Source of the DNA: an uncultured Paracoccaceae bacterium
GTDB lineage: Bacteria; Pseudomonadota; Alphaproteobacteria; Rhodobacterales; Rhodobacteraceae
DNA: 33,788 bases
Direction of reading: 5' to 3'
NCBI GenBank assembly: GCA_937931795.1
Contig: CALHAP010000119.1
Span: 1 to 33,788, forward strand
A program made the translations under genes and the position numbers. Below, one piece after another: positions 11,431 to 20,170 of this stretch. How positions within the stretch are numbered: the first letter of the stretch is position 1; every line of letters begins with the position of its first letter. The notes under the pieces were generated by a model. It searched no databases. It saw only the letters and a program-made list of their open reading frames with translations, and was not told the origin of the DNA.

Positions 11431-11675
11431 GCCTGTCTTTGATCTTCGTCCTTGTGTGGTTGGTGTCCGCCAATCTGCTCGCCATGATCCCGTCCAAGGA
11501 TAACCTATGGTTTCGCGCCTACGTGCTGATCGCCGTCGGTTTGCCGCTGTTGGGCTATGTCACATGGGAAAACGGGCCTATCATCGGGCTGATCTGTCTG
11601 GCTGCGGGCATGAGCGTGCTACGGTGGCCTGTGATCTACCTGATGCGTTGGTTCAAGGGCGTGATGAAAGGGTAG
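11427..11675 (+). CDS. Small membrane protein (82 aa), probable paralogue of the preceding gene (DUF2484-like)
   Basis: MSLSLIFVLVWLVSANLLAMIPSKDN...MSVLRWPVIYLMRWFKG lines up with the 11176..11430 product at both ends; ATGA overlap. Confidence 0.7.
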   Translation: MSLSLIFVLVWLVSANLLAMIPSKDNLWFRAYVLIAVGLPLLGYVTWENGPIIGLICLAAGMSVLRWPVIYLMRWFKGVMKG

Positions 11676-11676
11676 A

Positions 11677-11973
11677 ATGTTGACGCAGCTGTCTACTTTT
11701 ATCGTCATTGCCATTGTGGCTTTTGCCATTTCGGCGTGTGTCGGATATTTTGCTGCGCGCTACCGGGCTTGGCTGTTCTTCGCGGCGTTCATAAGTATGA
11801 TGCTGACCGTCGTTTTCTTGGGGAGGGCCATCGGCGTCGAAACGACAGATCGTCTGGCAGGATCAATCCTCTTTTACCTCTTTATATTCGGCCCCGTGAT
11901 TTTGGGCTGCTTGCTTGGAGGTCTCATTGTGTTGGTGAAACATATTGCGCAAAAACGTCATGCCCCTACCTGA
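11677..11973 (+). CDS. Small integral membrane protein (98 aa), unknown function
   Basis: About three hydrophobic segments in [52 protein letters not shown]...[27 protein letters not shown]; 1-nt gap from upstream gene, 14-nt overlap with murB. Confidence 0.65.
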   Translation: MLTQLSTFIVIAIVAFAISACVGYFAARYRAWLFFAAFISMMLTVVFLGRAIGVETTDRLAGSILFYLFIFGPVILGCLLGGLIVLVKHIAQKRHAPT

Positions 11974-12889
11974 TGTGCGCGGCCAACTGACGCCGCAACG
12001 CCCGCTTGCTGATTTGACATGGATGCGCGTCGGCGGCCCAGCTGAATGGCTGTTCCAGCCTGCGGATGTAGATGATTTGGCGGATTTTCTGTGTGATCTG
12101 CCTACCGATGTGCCCGTTTTTCCTATGGGCGTCGGCAGTAATCTTATTGTGCGCGATGGCGGTTTGCCGGGCGTGACCATCCGTTTGGGGCGTGGTTTCA
12201 ACGGGATTGATATAGATGGCACCACGGTCAACGCGGGTGCAGCAGCTCTTGATGCCCACGTGGCGCGAAAGGGTGCCGTTGCTGGCGTTGATCTGACGTT
12301 TCTGCGGACTATTCCGGGCACAATCGGCGGGGCAGTGCGCATGAATGCAGGTTGTTACGGTAGCTATATCGCTGATGTTTTGCGGTCCGTGACAGTGGTT
12401 TTGCGCGACGGGACGATTGCTGAACTGGCGGTATCTGATCTCGACTTGCGCTACCGGCAGAGCACTTTGCCGGAGGGGGCCGTCATCGTCGGCGCGGTGC
12501 TGGATGCGCCAAAAGGCGATCCGACCGAGCTAGAGGCGCGCATGACCGATCAGCTTGCCAAGCGCGACGCGACGCAACCGACCAAAGACCGCACAGCGGG
12601 TAGCACGTTTCGCAATCCGGCAGGGTTTTCTTCAACCGGACAGGCCGATGACACCCATGATCTCAAAGCTTGGGCTGTGATCGACAAGGCCGGAATGCGT
12701 GGTGCGCGCCGGGGTGGGGCCGTGATGAATGAAAAGCACTCTAATTTTCTGACCAATGCAGGAGACGCGACCGCGCTAGACCTTGAAATGTTGGGTGAAG
12801 AGGTGCGCAAGAGGGTTGCTGAAACCCAAGGAATTACGCTAGAATGGGAAATTATGCGGGTTGGTCGCAACGTCGACTCAAACGCTTAA
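11960..12889 (+). CDS. murB: UDP-N-acetylenolpyruvoylglucosamine reductase MurB
   Basis: [73 protein letters not shown] at 11960 preferred over TTG at 11945. Confidence 0.95.
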   Translation: MPLPDVRGQLTPQRPLADLTWMRVGGPAEWLFQPADVDDLADFLCDLPTDVPVFPMGVGSNLIVRDGGLPGVTIRLGRGFNGIDIDGTTVNAGAAALDAHVARKGAVAGVDLTFLRTIPGTIGGAVRMNAGCYGSYIADVLRSVTVVLRDGTIAELAVSDLDLRYRQSTLPEGAVIVGAVLDAPKGDPTELEARMTDQLAKRDATQPTKDRTAGSTFRNPAGFSSTGQADDTHDLKAWAVIDKAGMRGARRGGAVMNEKHSNFLTNAGDATALDLEMLGEEVRKRVAETQGITLEWEIMRVGRNVDSNA

Positions 12890-12995
12890 TATTCAGGCGA
12901 ACGGACACCCCATAAGAGGGTGCCGATCTATGACCCAAGGCAAGGGTCAAATAGTAAAAGATGGGCCATAAGGCCTGCGGTATGAGGCGGTGGGA

Positions 12996-13922
12996 ATGTC
13001 AAGCAGGACACATCCCAAGGTCGTTGTTCTATTGGGCGGGTCTTCCGCTGAGCGTGATGTATCGCTCAGTTCGGGCCGTGAATGTGCGACGGCGTTGCGG
13101 ACATCAGGATGCGAAGTGATCGAGGTCGATGCTGGCCCTGATCTGCTGTCGGGCCTGTCCGATATTTCCCCCGATGCGGTCTTTAATGCCCTGCATGGAC
13201 GTTGGGGCGAAGACGGCTGCGTGCAAGGCCTGTTGGAATGGGCACGACTGCCCTACACCCATTCAGGCGTGCTGGCCTCGGCACTGGCGATGGACAAGGA
13301 AAAGGCGAAATCCGCGTTCGTGCGCGCAGGATTGCCCGTTGTGGATAGCGTTCTGGCGGCGAAGCGGGACGTGATGGCGGACCACGTGATGGCCCCACCC
13401 TATGTCGTAAAGCCCAACAACGAAGGGTCGAGCGTCGGGATTTATATCGTTCAAGATCAAGCGAATACCCCACCGCAGCTGGACGATAATATGCCCGAAA
13501 CGGTCATGGTCGAGACCTATGCGCCGGGCCGCGAGATGACCGTCGCTGTGCTGGATACCGGTGATGGCCCCCGTGCGCTGACCGTGACGGATATTTATGC
13601 GGACGGCTGGTACGACTATCACGCGAAGTACTCGGTTGGTGGGTCGCGGCATGTGGTGCCTGCAGACATTCCGGTGGAGATTTTTGATGCGTGTATGGAC
13701 TATGCCCTGCGTGCCCACGCGGTTCTGGGGTGTCGCGGTCTCAGCCGCACAGATTTTCGCTGGGACGAAGCGCGCGGGTTGGATGGGCTGATCCTGCTCG
13801 AGACGAACACCCAACCGGGCATGACGCCGACGTCATTGGCCCCTGAGCAAGCTGCCCATGTCGGCATTGCGTTTCCCGCCCTGTGCCGGATGCTGGTGGA
13901 GGATGCCTCATGCGATCGCTGA
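12996..13922 (+). CDS. ddl: D-alanine--D-alanine ligase
   Basis: VVVLLGGSSAERDVSLSSG, NALHGRWGEDGCVQGLLE, YTHSGVLASALAMDKEKAK, VKPNNEGSSVG, LLETNTQPGMTPTSLAPEQA. GTG at 12990 is an alternative start. Confidence 0.96.
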   Translation: MSSRTHPKVVVLLGGSSAERDVSLSSGRECATALRTSGCEVIEVDAGPDLLSGLSDISPDAVFNALHGRWGEDGCVQGLLEWARLPYTHSGVLASALAMDKEKAKSAFVRAGLPVVDSVLAAKRDVMADHVMAPPYVVKPNNEGSSVGIYIVQDQANTPPQLDDNMPETVMVETYAPGREMTVAVLDTGDGPRALTVTDIYADGWYDYHAKYSVGGSRHVVPADIPVEIFDACMDYALRAHAVLGCRGLSRTDFRWDEARGLDGLILLETNTQPGMTPTSLAPEQAAHVGIAFPALCRMLVEDASCDR

Positions 13923-14797
13923 GACGCCTGTTTGGCCAGGCCCGCACCCGCAGCCCGTTTCGCGATCCGGCACCGACCCGCTGGGCGTATCGTTATCAGC
14001 GCTGGATGCTCACGCCCGCGTTTCGTCGTTTTGTGCATGTGGGCGTGCCGATCCTATGTGTCGCGGCGATTGCGGCGTCATGGTTCAGCCAAGACGCAAA
14101 CCGCGCGCGTTTCACGGGTGCGGTCGATGAGATCAAGGTCAGCTTTCAGCATCGCCCTGAATTTATGGTCGACCGGATGGAGATCACCGGTGCGAATATT
14201 TCTGTCGCCGCTGCTGTGCAGGCCCTCGTCACCCATGATTTCCCGGTTTCGAGCTGGGACATGGATTTGCCGCGTCTGCAAGACCGCGTGACCGAACTGG
14301 CCGCCGTTGAGCATGCCGTGGTGCGTATTCGCGGCGGCGGCGTGTTGGAGATCGCGGTTGATGAGCGTGCGCCCGTGGCCATTTGGCGGCATACCGACGG
14401 CCTGCGCCTGATTGATGCGAATGGTGAGATGATCGCTATCATCAATGCTCGCGCCGACCGCGCCGATCTGCCGTTGATCGTGGGCGAGGGGGCGATGGCG
14501 CAGATGAATGAAGCAATGGCGCTATTTGCCACTGCCCGCCCCGTCGCCGACCGTGTGCGTGGGTTGGCGCGTATTGGCGCGCGCCGGTGGGATTTGGTTC
14601 TCGATCGGGGGCAGCGGATCATGCTGCCCGAGGCGGATGCTGCGGGTGCTTTGCAGCGTGTGATGGCACTACATCAGGGCCAGGACTTGATGGAACGCGA
14701 TATCGTGGCTGTCGACATGCGCAACCCTGCGCGCCCAACCGTTCGGATGGGGGCGATGGCCGTTATGGGTCTCTATCCTGCGGGCGACATCGAATAA
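13910..14797 (+). CDS. ftsQ: Cell division protein FtsQ
   Basis: Position between ddl and ftsA, single N-terminal TM (FVHVGVPILCVAAIAAS), POTRA-like FMVDRMEITGANIS, ERAPVAIW. Start MRSLRRLF at 13910 overlaps ddl 3' end. Confidence 0.92.
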   Translation: MRSLRRLFGQARTRSPFRDPAPTRWAYRYQRWMLTPAFRRFVHVGVPILCVAAIAASWFSQDANRARFTGAVDEIKVSFQHRPEFMVDRMEITGANISVAAAVQALVTHDFPVSSWDMDLPRLQDRVTELAAVEHAVVRIRGGGVLEIAVDERAPVAIWRHTDGLRLIDANGEMIAIINARADRADLPLIVGEGAMAQMNEAMALFATARPVADRVRGLARIGARRWDLVLDRGQRIMLPEADAAGALQRVMALHQGQDLMERDIVAVDMRNPARPTVRMGAMAVMGLYPAGDIE

Positions 14798-14838
14798 TGA
14801 CAAGAATAACGCGATATATAGTGTGGGATGCGTAAAGA

Positions 14839-16173
14839 ATGCATGATTTGTATCAGAACCAGCGGGCAATGCGGCAGATGCGGCGGATGGCTATTCAGCG
14901 CGGTGTCGTCGCACTGCTGGACATCGGCACGTCGAAGGCCGCTTGTCTTATCCTGCGATTTGATGGCTCTGAGGGTCTGCTGGACAGTGATGACATCGGG
15001 TCGATGGCGGGGCAGTCGTCTTTTCGGGTGATCGGGGCTGCGACAACACGTGCGCGCGGTGTGCGCTTTGGTGAAGTCGATGCGATGCAAGAGACCGAGC
15101 TGGCCATTCGTACTGTCGTGCAGGCTGCCCAAAAAATGGCGCAGGTGCGTGTCGATCACGTGATCGCTTGTTTTTCTGGTGCGCGGCCTCGGTCTTATGG
15201 GCTGGATGGGTCCATTCAGGTCGATGGCGCTGTGGTTGATGACCAGCATGTGGGCGCTGTTCTTGCGGCTTGCGACATGCCTGATTACGGTGTGGACCGC
15301 GAAGTGCTGCACGCGCAACCCGTGAACTTTGCCCTCGATACTCGCAGTGGTCTAAGCGATCCGCGCGGGCATATCGGACACAAGCTGTCGTCTGATTTGC
15401 ACCTGCTGACCGTCGATAGCTCGATCATTCAAAATCTGCTGTTCTGCCTCAAGCGCTGCGATCTAGAAGTCGCGGGTTTGGCATCGTCTGCCTATGTATC
15501 GGGGATTTCGTCGCTTGTGGAAGACGAGCAAGAGTTGGGGGCGGCCTGCATCGACCTTGGCGGTGGCACCACGGGTATCTCGGTGTTTATGCGCAAACAC
15601 ATGATATATGCCGATGCTGTGCGGATGGGCGGCGATCATATTACGTCTGACATTTCCATGGGCCTGCAAATCCCGCAGGCGACGGCAGAGCGGATCAAGA
15701 CGTTTTATGGCGGCACCCATGCAACCGGCATGGATGACCGTGAAATGATCGAGATCGGTGGCGAGACGGGTGATTGGCATCACGACCGGCGCACGGTCAG
15801 CCGTGCCGAACTGATCGGGATCATGCGCCCGCGTGTCGAAGAAATCCTCGAAGAGGTGCGGCTGCGTCTGGATGCGGCGGGGTTTGAGCATCTGCCGAGC
15901 CAGCAGATCGTTCTCACGGGCGGGGGCAGCCAGATACCGGGGTTAGATGCGCTGGCGACCAAGATTTTGGGCCAGCAAGTGCGCATCGGTCGGCCCCTGC
16001 GCGTGCAAGGATTGCCGCAATCGGCGACAGGGCCGGGGTTTTCAGCGGCCGTGGGGTTGGCGCTCTTTGCGGCCCATCCACAAGACGAATGGTGGGATTT
16101 TGATATCCCGCTGGAAGGCGATGCGCAGCGTTCATTCAAGCGAGCGGTGCGTTGGTTTAAGGAGAATTGGTGA
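14839..16173 (+). CDS. ftsA: Cell division protein FtsA
   Basis: VALLDIGTSKAACLI, CIDLGGGTTGISVF, ADAVRMGGDHITSDIS, LTGGGSQIPGL, C-terminal basic/aromatic helix SFKRAVRWFKENW. Confidence 0.96.
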   Translation: MHDLYQNQRAMRQMRRMAIQRGVVALLDIGTSKAACLILRFDGSEGLLDSDDIGSMAGQSSFRVIGAATTRARGVRFGEVDAMQETELAIRTVVQAAQKMAQVRVDHVIACFSGARPRSYGLDGSIQVDGAVVDDQHVGAVLAACDMPDYGVDREVLHAQPVNFALDTRSGLSDPRGHIGHKLSSDLHLLTVDSSIIQNLLFCLKRCDLEVAGLASSAYVSGISSLVEDEQELGAACIDLGGGTTGISVFMRKHMIYADAVRMGGDHITSDISMGLQIPQATAERIKTFYGGTHATGMDDREMIEIGGETGDWHHDRRTVSRAELIGIMRPRVEEILEEVRLRLDAAGFEHLPSQQIVLTGGGSQIPGLDALATKILGQQVRIGRPLRVQGLPQSATGPGFSAAVGLALFAAHPQDEWWDFDIPLEGDAQRSFKRAVRWFKENW

Positions 16174-16209
16174 TACGCAAGATTTCGCCGAGCCTACAAG
16201 ATAAGCAGT

Positions 16210-16218
16210 TTATCCACA
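16210..16218 (+). promoter_or_regulatory. Perfect DnaA box (TTATCCACA) in the ftsA-ftsZ intergenic region
   Basis: TTATCCACA within GCAGTTTATCCACAGGAAACTGC, 134 nt upstream of the ftsZ start. Confidence 0.6.
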
Positions 16219-16351
16219 GGAAACTGCCTATATGTGGTGGTGATTGATTGCATTTTGGCCAGCGTGACGGCATCAAAGGACGGAGATTCTTCACGCGATG
16301 GCGCAGCGGCCCACAGGGACGGGCCCTAAAACAAACAGGCGGACAACGACA

Positions 16352-18001
16352 ATGACATTGAACCTATCCATGCCCGGACAAGACGACCTGAAACCCCGTA
16401 TCACCGTGTTTGGTGTCGGCGGTGCCGGGGGCAATGCGGTCAACAACATGATCGAGCAAAAGCTTGACGGTGTTGAATTCGTGGTCGCCAATACGGATGC
16501 GCAGGCCCTGCAACAAAGCATGTCTGAGCAGCGTATCCAGATGGGTTTGAAGGTCACCGAAGGGTTGGGCGCAGGTGCCCGCGCGACTGTAGGTGCGGCT
16601 GCTGCTGAAGAGAGCATTGAGCAGATCGTTGATCATCTGGCGGGCGCGCATATGTGTTTCATCACCGCGGGTATGGGCGGGGGCACCGGCACTGGTGCGG
16701 CCCCGATCATCGCGCAGGCCGCGCGCGAGCTGGGCGTTTTGACCGTGGGTGTTGTGACCAAACCGTTCCAGTTTGAGGGCGGCAAGCGGATGAAGCAGGC
16801 CGACGAGGGCATTGATGCCCTGCAAAAAGTCGTGGACACGCTGATCATTATCCCCAACCAAAACCTGTTCCGTCTGGCCAATGAAAACACGACCTTCACC
16901 GAGGCGTTCTCAATGGCTGATGATGTTTTGTACCAAGGTGTGAAGGGTGTGACTGACTTGATGGTCCGTCCCGGCCTGATCAACCTCGACTTTGCCGACG
17001 TCCGTGCCGTGATGGACGAGATGGGCAAGGCGATGATGGGCACGGGCGAGGCCGATGGCGACAACCGCGCCGTACATGCCGCCGAGAAGGCGATTGCCAA
17101 CCCGCTGCTCGACGAAATCAGCCTCGAAGGTGCCAAGGGCGTGTTGATCAACATCACCGGTGGCTACGATCTGACTTTGTTCGAGCTGGACGAGGCCGCG
17201 AACAAGATCCGCGAAAAGGTCGATCCGGACGCGAATATCATTGTGGGTTCGACGCTCGATACAGAGATGACAGGTCAGATGCGCGTCAGCGTTGTGGCCA
17301 CGGGTATCGACGCGATTGCCAAGACCAGTGAAACCCCTCTGCCGCGCCGGTCTATGTCGCAGCCGATCGCGCCCGAGACTGTTGCAGCCGCCGAGGCTGT
17401 GAAGGCTGCCCCGCGCGCCCCACAACAGCAACCAGCGCCTGTACAAAACCGCGCGCCTGCGCATGCTCCGCAAGCGGCCCCGGCCCGTGCTATGTCGCCC
17501 ATTGAAGCCATTGTTGAGACCAACAGCCACGGCGTTACCCGTGCGGCCCGTGATGCGCAGATGCATGACGAGCCGTCTTTGTTCGAAGAGCATGCGGTCG
17601 AGCAAATGGGCGACGACGGCCTGCCACCACCTGCCTACCAGCCGCGCCAAGAACCCCGTAATGATGTGGCCCCTGGTGAGTTTACGGCGCCACAAGCGCC
17701 AAACAACGGCAGCGCATCGCCCGAAGCCCTCGCCCGTTTGCGTGCCGCTGTTGCGCGTGATCCAAACGCCGCACAGCAGCCCGTCACACAAGATGATCTG
17801 GGCGAAGCCGGTGATGATCGCCCGCGCTTTGGCATCGGGTCGCTGATCAATCGTATGTCTGGCGCAAACCCACAGGCTGAGGCCGCGCCAACGGCCCGCC
17901 AACAGCCCACATTTGCCAGCAGCCGGAGTGTCGAAGCTCCCGCCGATCCGGACGATGAGCGGATCGAAATCCCCGCGTTCCTGCGCCGTCAGGCGAATTA
18001 G
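16352..18001 (+). CDS. ftsZ: Cell division protein FtsZ, with long disordered C-terminal linker
   Basis: [35 protein letters not shown]-terminal peptide [13 protein letters not shown]. Start [15 protein letters not shown] at 16352 rather than 16298. Confidence 0.97.
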   Translation: MTLNLSMPGQDDLKPRITVFGVGGAGGNAVNNMIEQKLDGVEFVVANTDAQALQQSMSEQRIQMGLKVTEGLGAGARATVGAAAAEESIEQIVDHLAGAHMCFITAGMGGGTGTGAAPIIAQAARELGVLTVGVVTKPFQFEGGKRMKQADEGIDALQKVVDTLIIIPNQNLFRLANENTTFTEAFSMADDVLYQGVKGVTDLMVRPGLINLDFADVRAVMDEMGKAMMGTGEADGDNRAVHAAEKAIANPLLDEISLEGAKGVLINITGGYDLTLFELDEAANKIREKVDPDANIIVGSTLDTEMTGQMRVSVVATGIDAIAKTSETPLPRRSMSQPIAPETVAAAEAVKAAPRAPQQQPAPVQNRAPAHAPQAAPARAMSPIEAIVETNSHGVTRAARDAQMHDEPSLFEEHAVEQMGDDGLPPPAYQPRQEPRNDVAPGEFTAPQAPNNGSASPEALARLRAAVARDPNAAQQPVTQDDLGEAGDDRPRFGIGSLINRMSGANPQAEAAPTARQQPTFASSRSVEAPADPDDERIEIPAFLRRQAN

Positions 18002-18043
18002 GCGCTGATTTCAGCAGTAGATTGCGCTGTTTTGATCACAATG

Positions 18044-18070
18044 AAAGGCCGCCTTCGGGCGGTCTTTTTT
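18044..18070 (+). terminator. Rho-independent terminator after ftsZ
   Basis: AAAGGCCGCC-TTCG-GGCGGTCTTTTTT: long stem, UUCG tetraloop, T-run. Confidence 0.93.
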
Positions 18071-18218
18071 CGTTTGATTACAATGCATAAACCAAGCCTG
18101 TGCGCTGCGGCACCAATGTAACAGTTTGATGTTTCATTTGGTTGCAAAGAGTGAATTGTGAGCGCCCCACCGCGTCCCTAGATACAGTGGGCAAAACAAT
18201 AGTGCCGAGGCGGCGACC

Positions 18219-19139
18219 GTGCAGACCACAGTTCATACCACTCTCCATTTCTCAGGAATGGGCCTTCATAGCGGCAAGCCCGCGCGGATTATTCTGCGCC
18301 CGGCTGCGGCGGACACCGGCATATTGTTTGTGCGCACGGATGTTGTTGGCGTTGACCCCGTTGTGCCCGCGCGCTGGGATCACGTGATCGTCTCGCCGTT
18401 GAACACCCGGATCGAGAATGCATCTGGCGTCAGTGTATCGACGATTGAACATTTAATGGCGGCGCTTGCGGGTTGCGGTATTCACAACGTGGTTGTCGAG
18501 ATATCTGGCCCCGAAGTGCCGATCATGGATGGCAGTGCGGCCCAATTTGTGCGCGGTCTGGTGCGCGCCGGAGTAAAGCGTCTGAACACATCGCTGGCCG
18601 TGATCGAAGTGCTGCGCGCTGTTGAATACCGTCACGGTGATGCGCTCGCTCGGTTCGATCCCAGCCCTGCGCCGATCATGGATTACACCATTGATTTCGC
18701 TGACAAGGCGATTGGTCATCAGCGCAAGGTCATGCCGCTGGCCAATGGATTTTTCGTGCGCGAGCTGTGTGACAGCCGCACCTTCTGCCGCCAAGATGAT
18801 GTTGATGCGATGCGCGCCCAAGGTCTGGCCTTGGGTGGTACTATGGAAAACGCCGTCGTTGTGGATGGGGACCGCGTGTTGTCGCCCGGTGGCTTGCGTC
18901 ACGCAGATGAGGCCGTGCGTCATAAAATGCTCGACGCGCTGGGGGATATGGCGACTGCGGGTGCCCCTATTTTGGCCCGCTATACGGGCGTGAAATCAGG
19001 TCATGCGATGACGAACCATTTGCTGCGGGCGCTGTTTGCAGATGACAAAAACTGGCGGATGCGCCGGGTCGATAGCTCGCTTGCGGCGCAATTGCCGGGT
19101 GTAGGTGTCGTCATGGCGGATCTGGCGGCTGTTGCTTAA
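18219..19139 (+). CDS. lpxC: UDP-3-O-acyl-N-acetylglucosamine deacetylase LpxC
   Basis: GMGLHSGKPA, STIEHLMAALAGCGI, EVPIMDGSA, LRHADEAVRHKMLDALGDM, KSGHAMTNHLL. Confidence 0.97.
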   Translation: MQTTVHTTLHFSGMGLHSGKPARIILRPAAADTGILFVRTDVVGVDPVVPARWDHVIVSPLNTRIENASGVSVSTIEHLMAALAGCGIHNVVVEISGPEVPIMDGSAAQFVRGLVRAGVKRLNTSLAVIEVLRAVEYRHGDALARFDPSPAPIMDYTIDFADKAIGHQRKVMPLANGFFVRELCDSRTFCRQDDVDAMRAQGLALGGTMENAVVVDGDRVLSPGGLRHADEAVRHKMLDALGDMATAGAPILARYTGVKSGHAMTNHLLRALFADDKNWRMRRVDSSLAAQLPGVGVVMADLAAVA

Positions 19140-19246
19140 CTGCACGCAAGGCGCAGATGGGCATTTATCCCTTGATAAGAACCGTGTTAAACACCTGTAG
19201 ATGCGGGGCCCTAAGGTCCGGCACAAGACCTTGAACAAGAGGCGCG

Positions 19247-20107
19247 GTGATGGCGGGTGGACTTGGGACATTGATGCGGCGCGGATTGACCGCCGGGGCA
19301 TTGCTGCTCAGCGCTGGTGTGTTGCTGGGCTGCGGGATCATTGATCCGCGACAGCAGGGCGCGCTCGACAATTATACAGCGGAACAGATTTTTGAGCGCG
19401 GCGAGTTCGAGCTGGATCGCGGTCAGGCCGATGATGCCGCCTTTTACTTTGGCGAGATCGAGCGTCTTTATCCCTATTCGTCCTTGGCGAAACGCGCCTT
19501 GATTATGCAAGCTTTTTCCTATCACCGCGATCAGGATTACCCCAGTAGTCGCGGTGCCGCGCAACGCTATATTGATTTCTATCCCGCCGATGAAGATGCA
19601 GCCTATGCGCAGTATTTGTTGGCCCTCAGCTACTACGATCAAATCGACGAAATTGGCCGCGATCAGGGACTGACGTTTCAAGCGTTACAAGCCCTGCGCG
19701 CCGTGATTGAACGCTATCCGGACAGCGAATATGCGCGGGCGGCCGTGTTGAAATTTGATCTGGCCTTTGATCATCTGGCTGCCAAAGAGATGGAGATCGG
19801 GCGCTATTATCTGCGCCGGGGCCATTTTGCTGCTGCCGTGAGCCGGTTTCGTGTTGTGGTCGAGGATTTTCAGACCACATCCCACACCCCAGAGGCGCTG
19901 CACCGCTTGGTTGAGGCCTATGTGTCGCTCGGGTTGACGGACGAGGCGCAGACGGCGGGCGCAATTCTAGGGCACAATTATCAAGCGACCGAATGGTACG
20001 CCGATAGCTATGCGCTGTTGACCGGGCAGGGCCTAGAGGCGCGATCGGTCGGGGACAATTGGTTGTCGTCGATCTACCGTCAGGTCGTGCGTGGCGAGTG
20101 GCTTTGA
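19247..20107 (+). CDS. bamD: Outer membrane assembly lipoprotein BamD
   Basis: Signal peptide with lipobox VLLGC, TPR-like repeats (FERGEFELDRGQADDAAFYFGEIERLYPYSSLAKRALIMQAF). Start at 19247 or 19250. Confidence 0.92.
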   Translation: MMAGGLGTLMRRGLTAGALLLSAGVLLGCGIIDPRQQGALDNYTAEQIFERGEFELDRGQADDAAFYFGEIERLYPYSSLAKRALIMQAFSYHRDQDYPSSRGAAQRYIDFYPADEDAAYAQYLLALSYYDQIDEIGRDQGLTFQALQALRAVIERYPDSEYARAAVLKFDLAFDHLAAKEMEIGRYYLRRGHFAAAVSRFRVVVEDFQTTSHTPEALHRLVEAYVSLGLTDEAQTAGAILGHNYQATEWYADSYALLTGQGLEARSVGDNWLSSIYRQVVRGEWL

Positions 20108-20170
20108 TCCTCGGCTAAACTTGGCGTAGGGTTTCGTTAACGACCGTGTGTTTGGAAGATTGGGGATCCG

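Noticed and set aside
16910-17902. 330-aa minus-strand ORF inside ftsZ
   Set aside because: Antisense shadow ORF in strongly codon-biased ftsZ; Arg/Gly/Trp-rich, no motif.
20108-20170. SOS/LexA box (GTTC-N7-GTTC) before recN
   Set aside because: Searched by eye; no such motif in the bamD-recN spacer. Only an 8-bp CGTTAACG palindrome (20135-20142) is present, too short to call.
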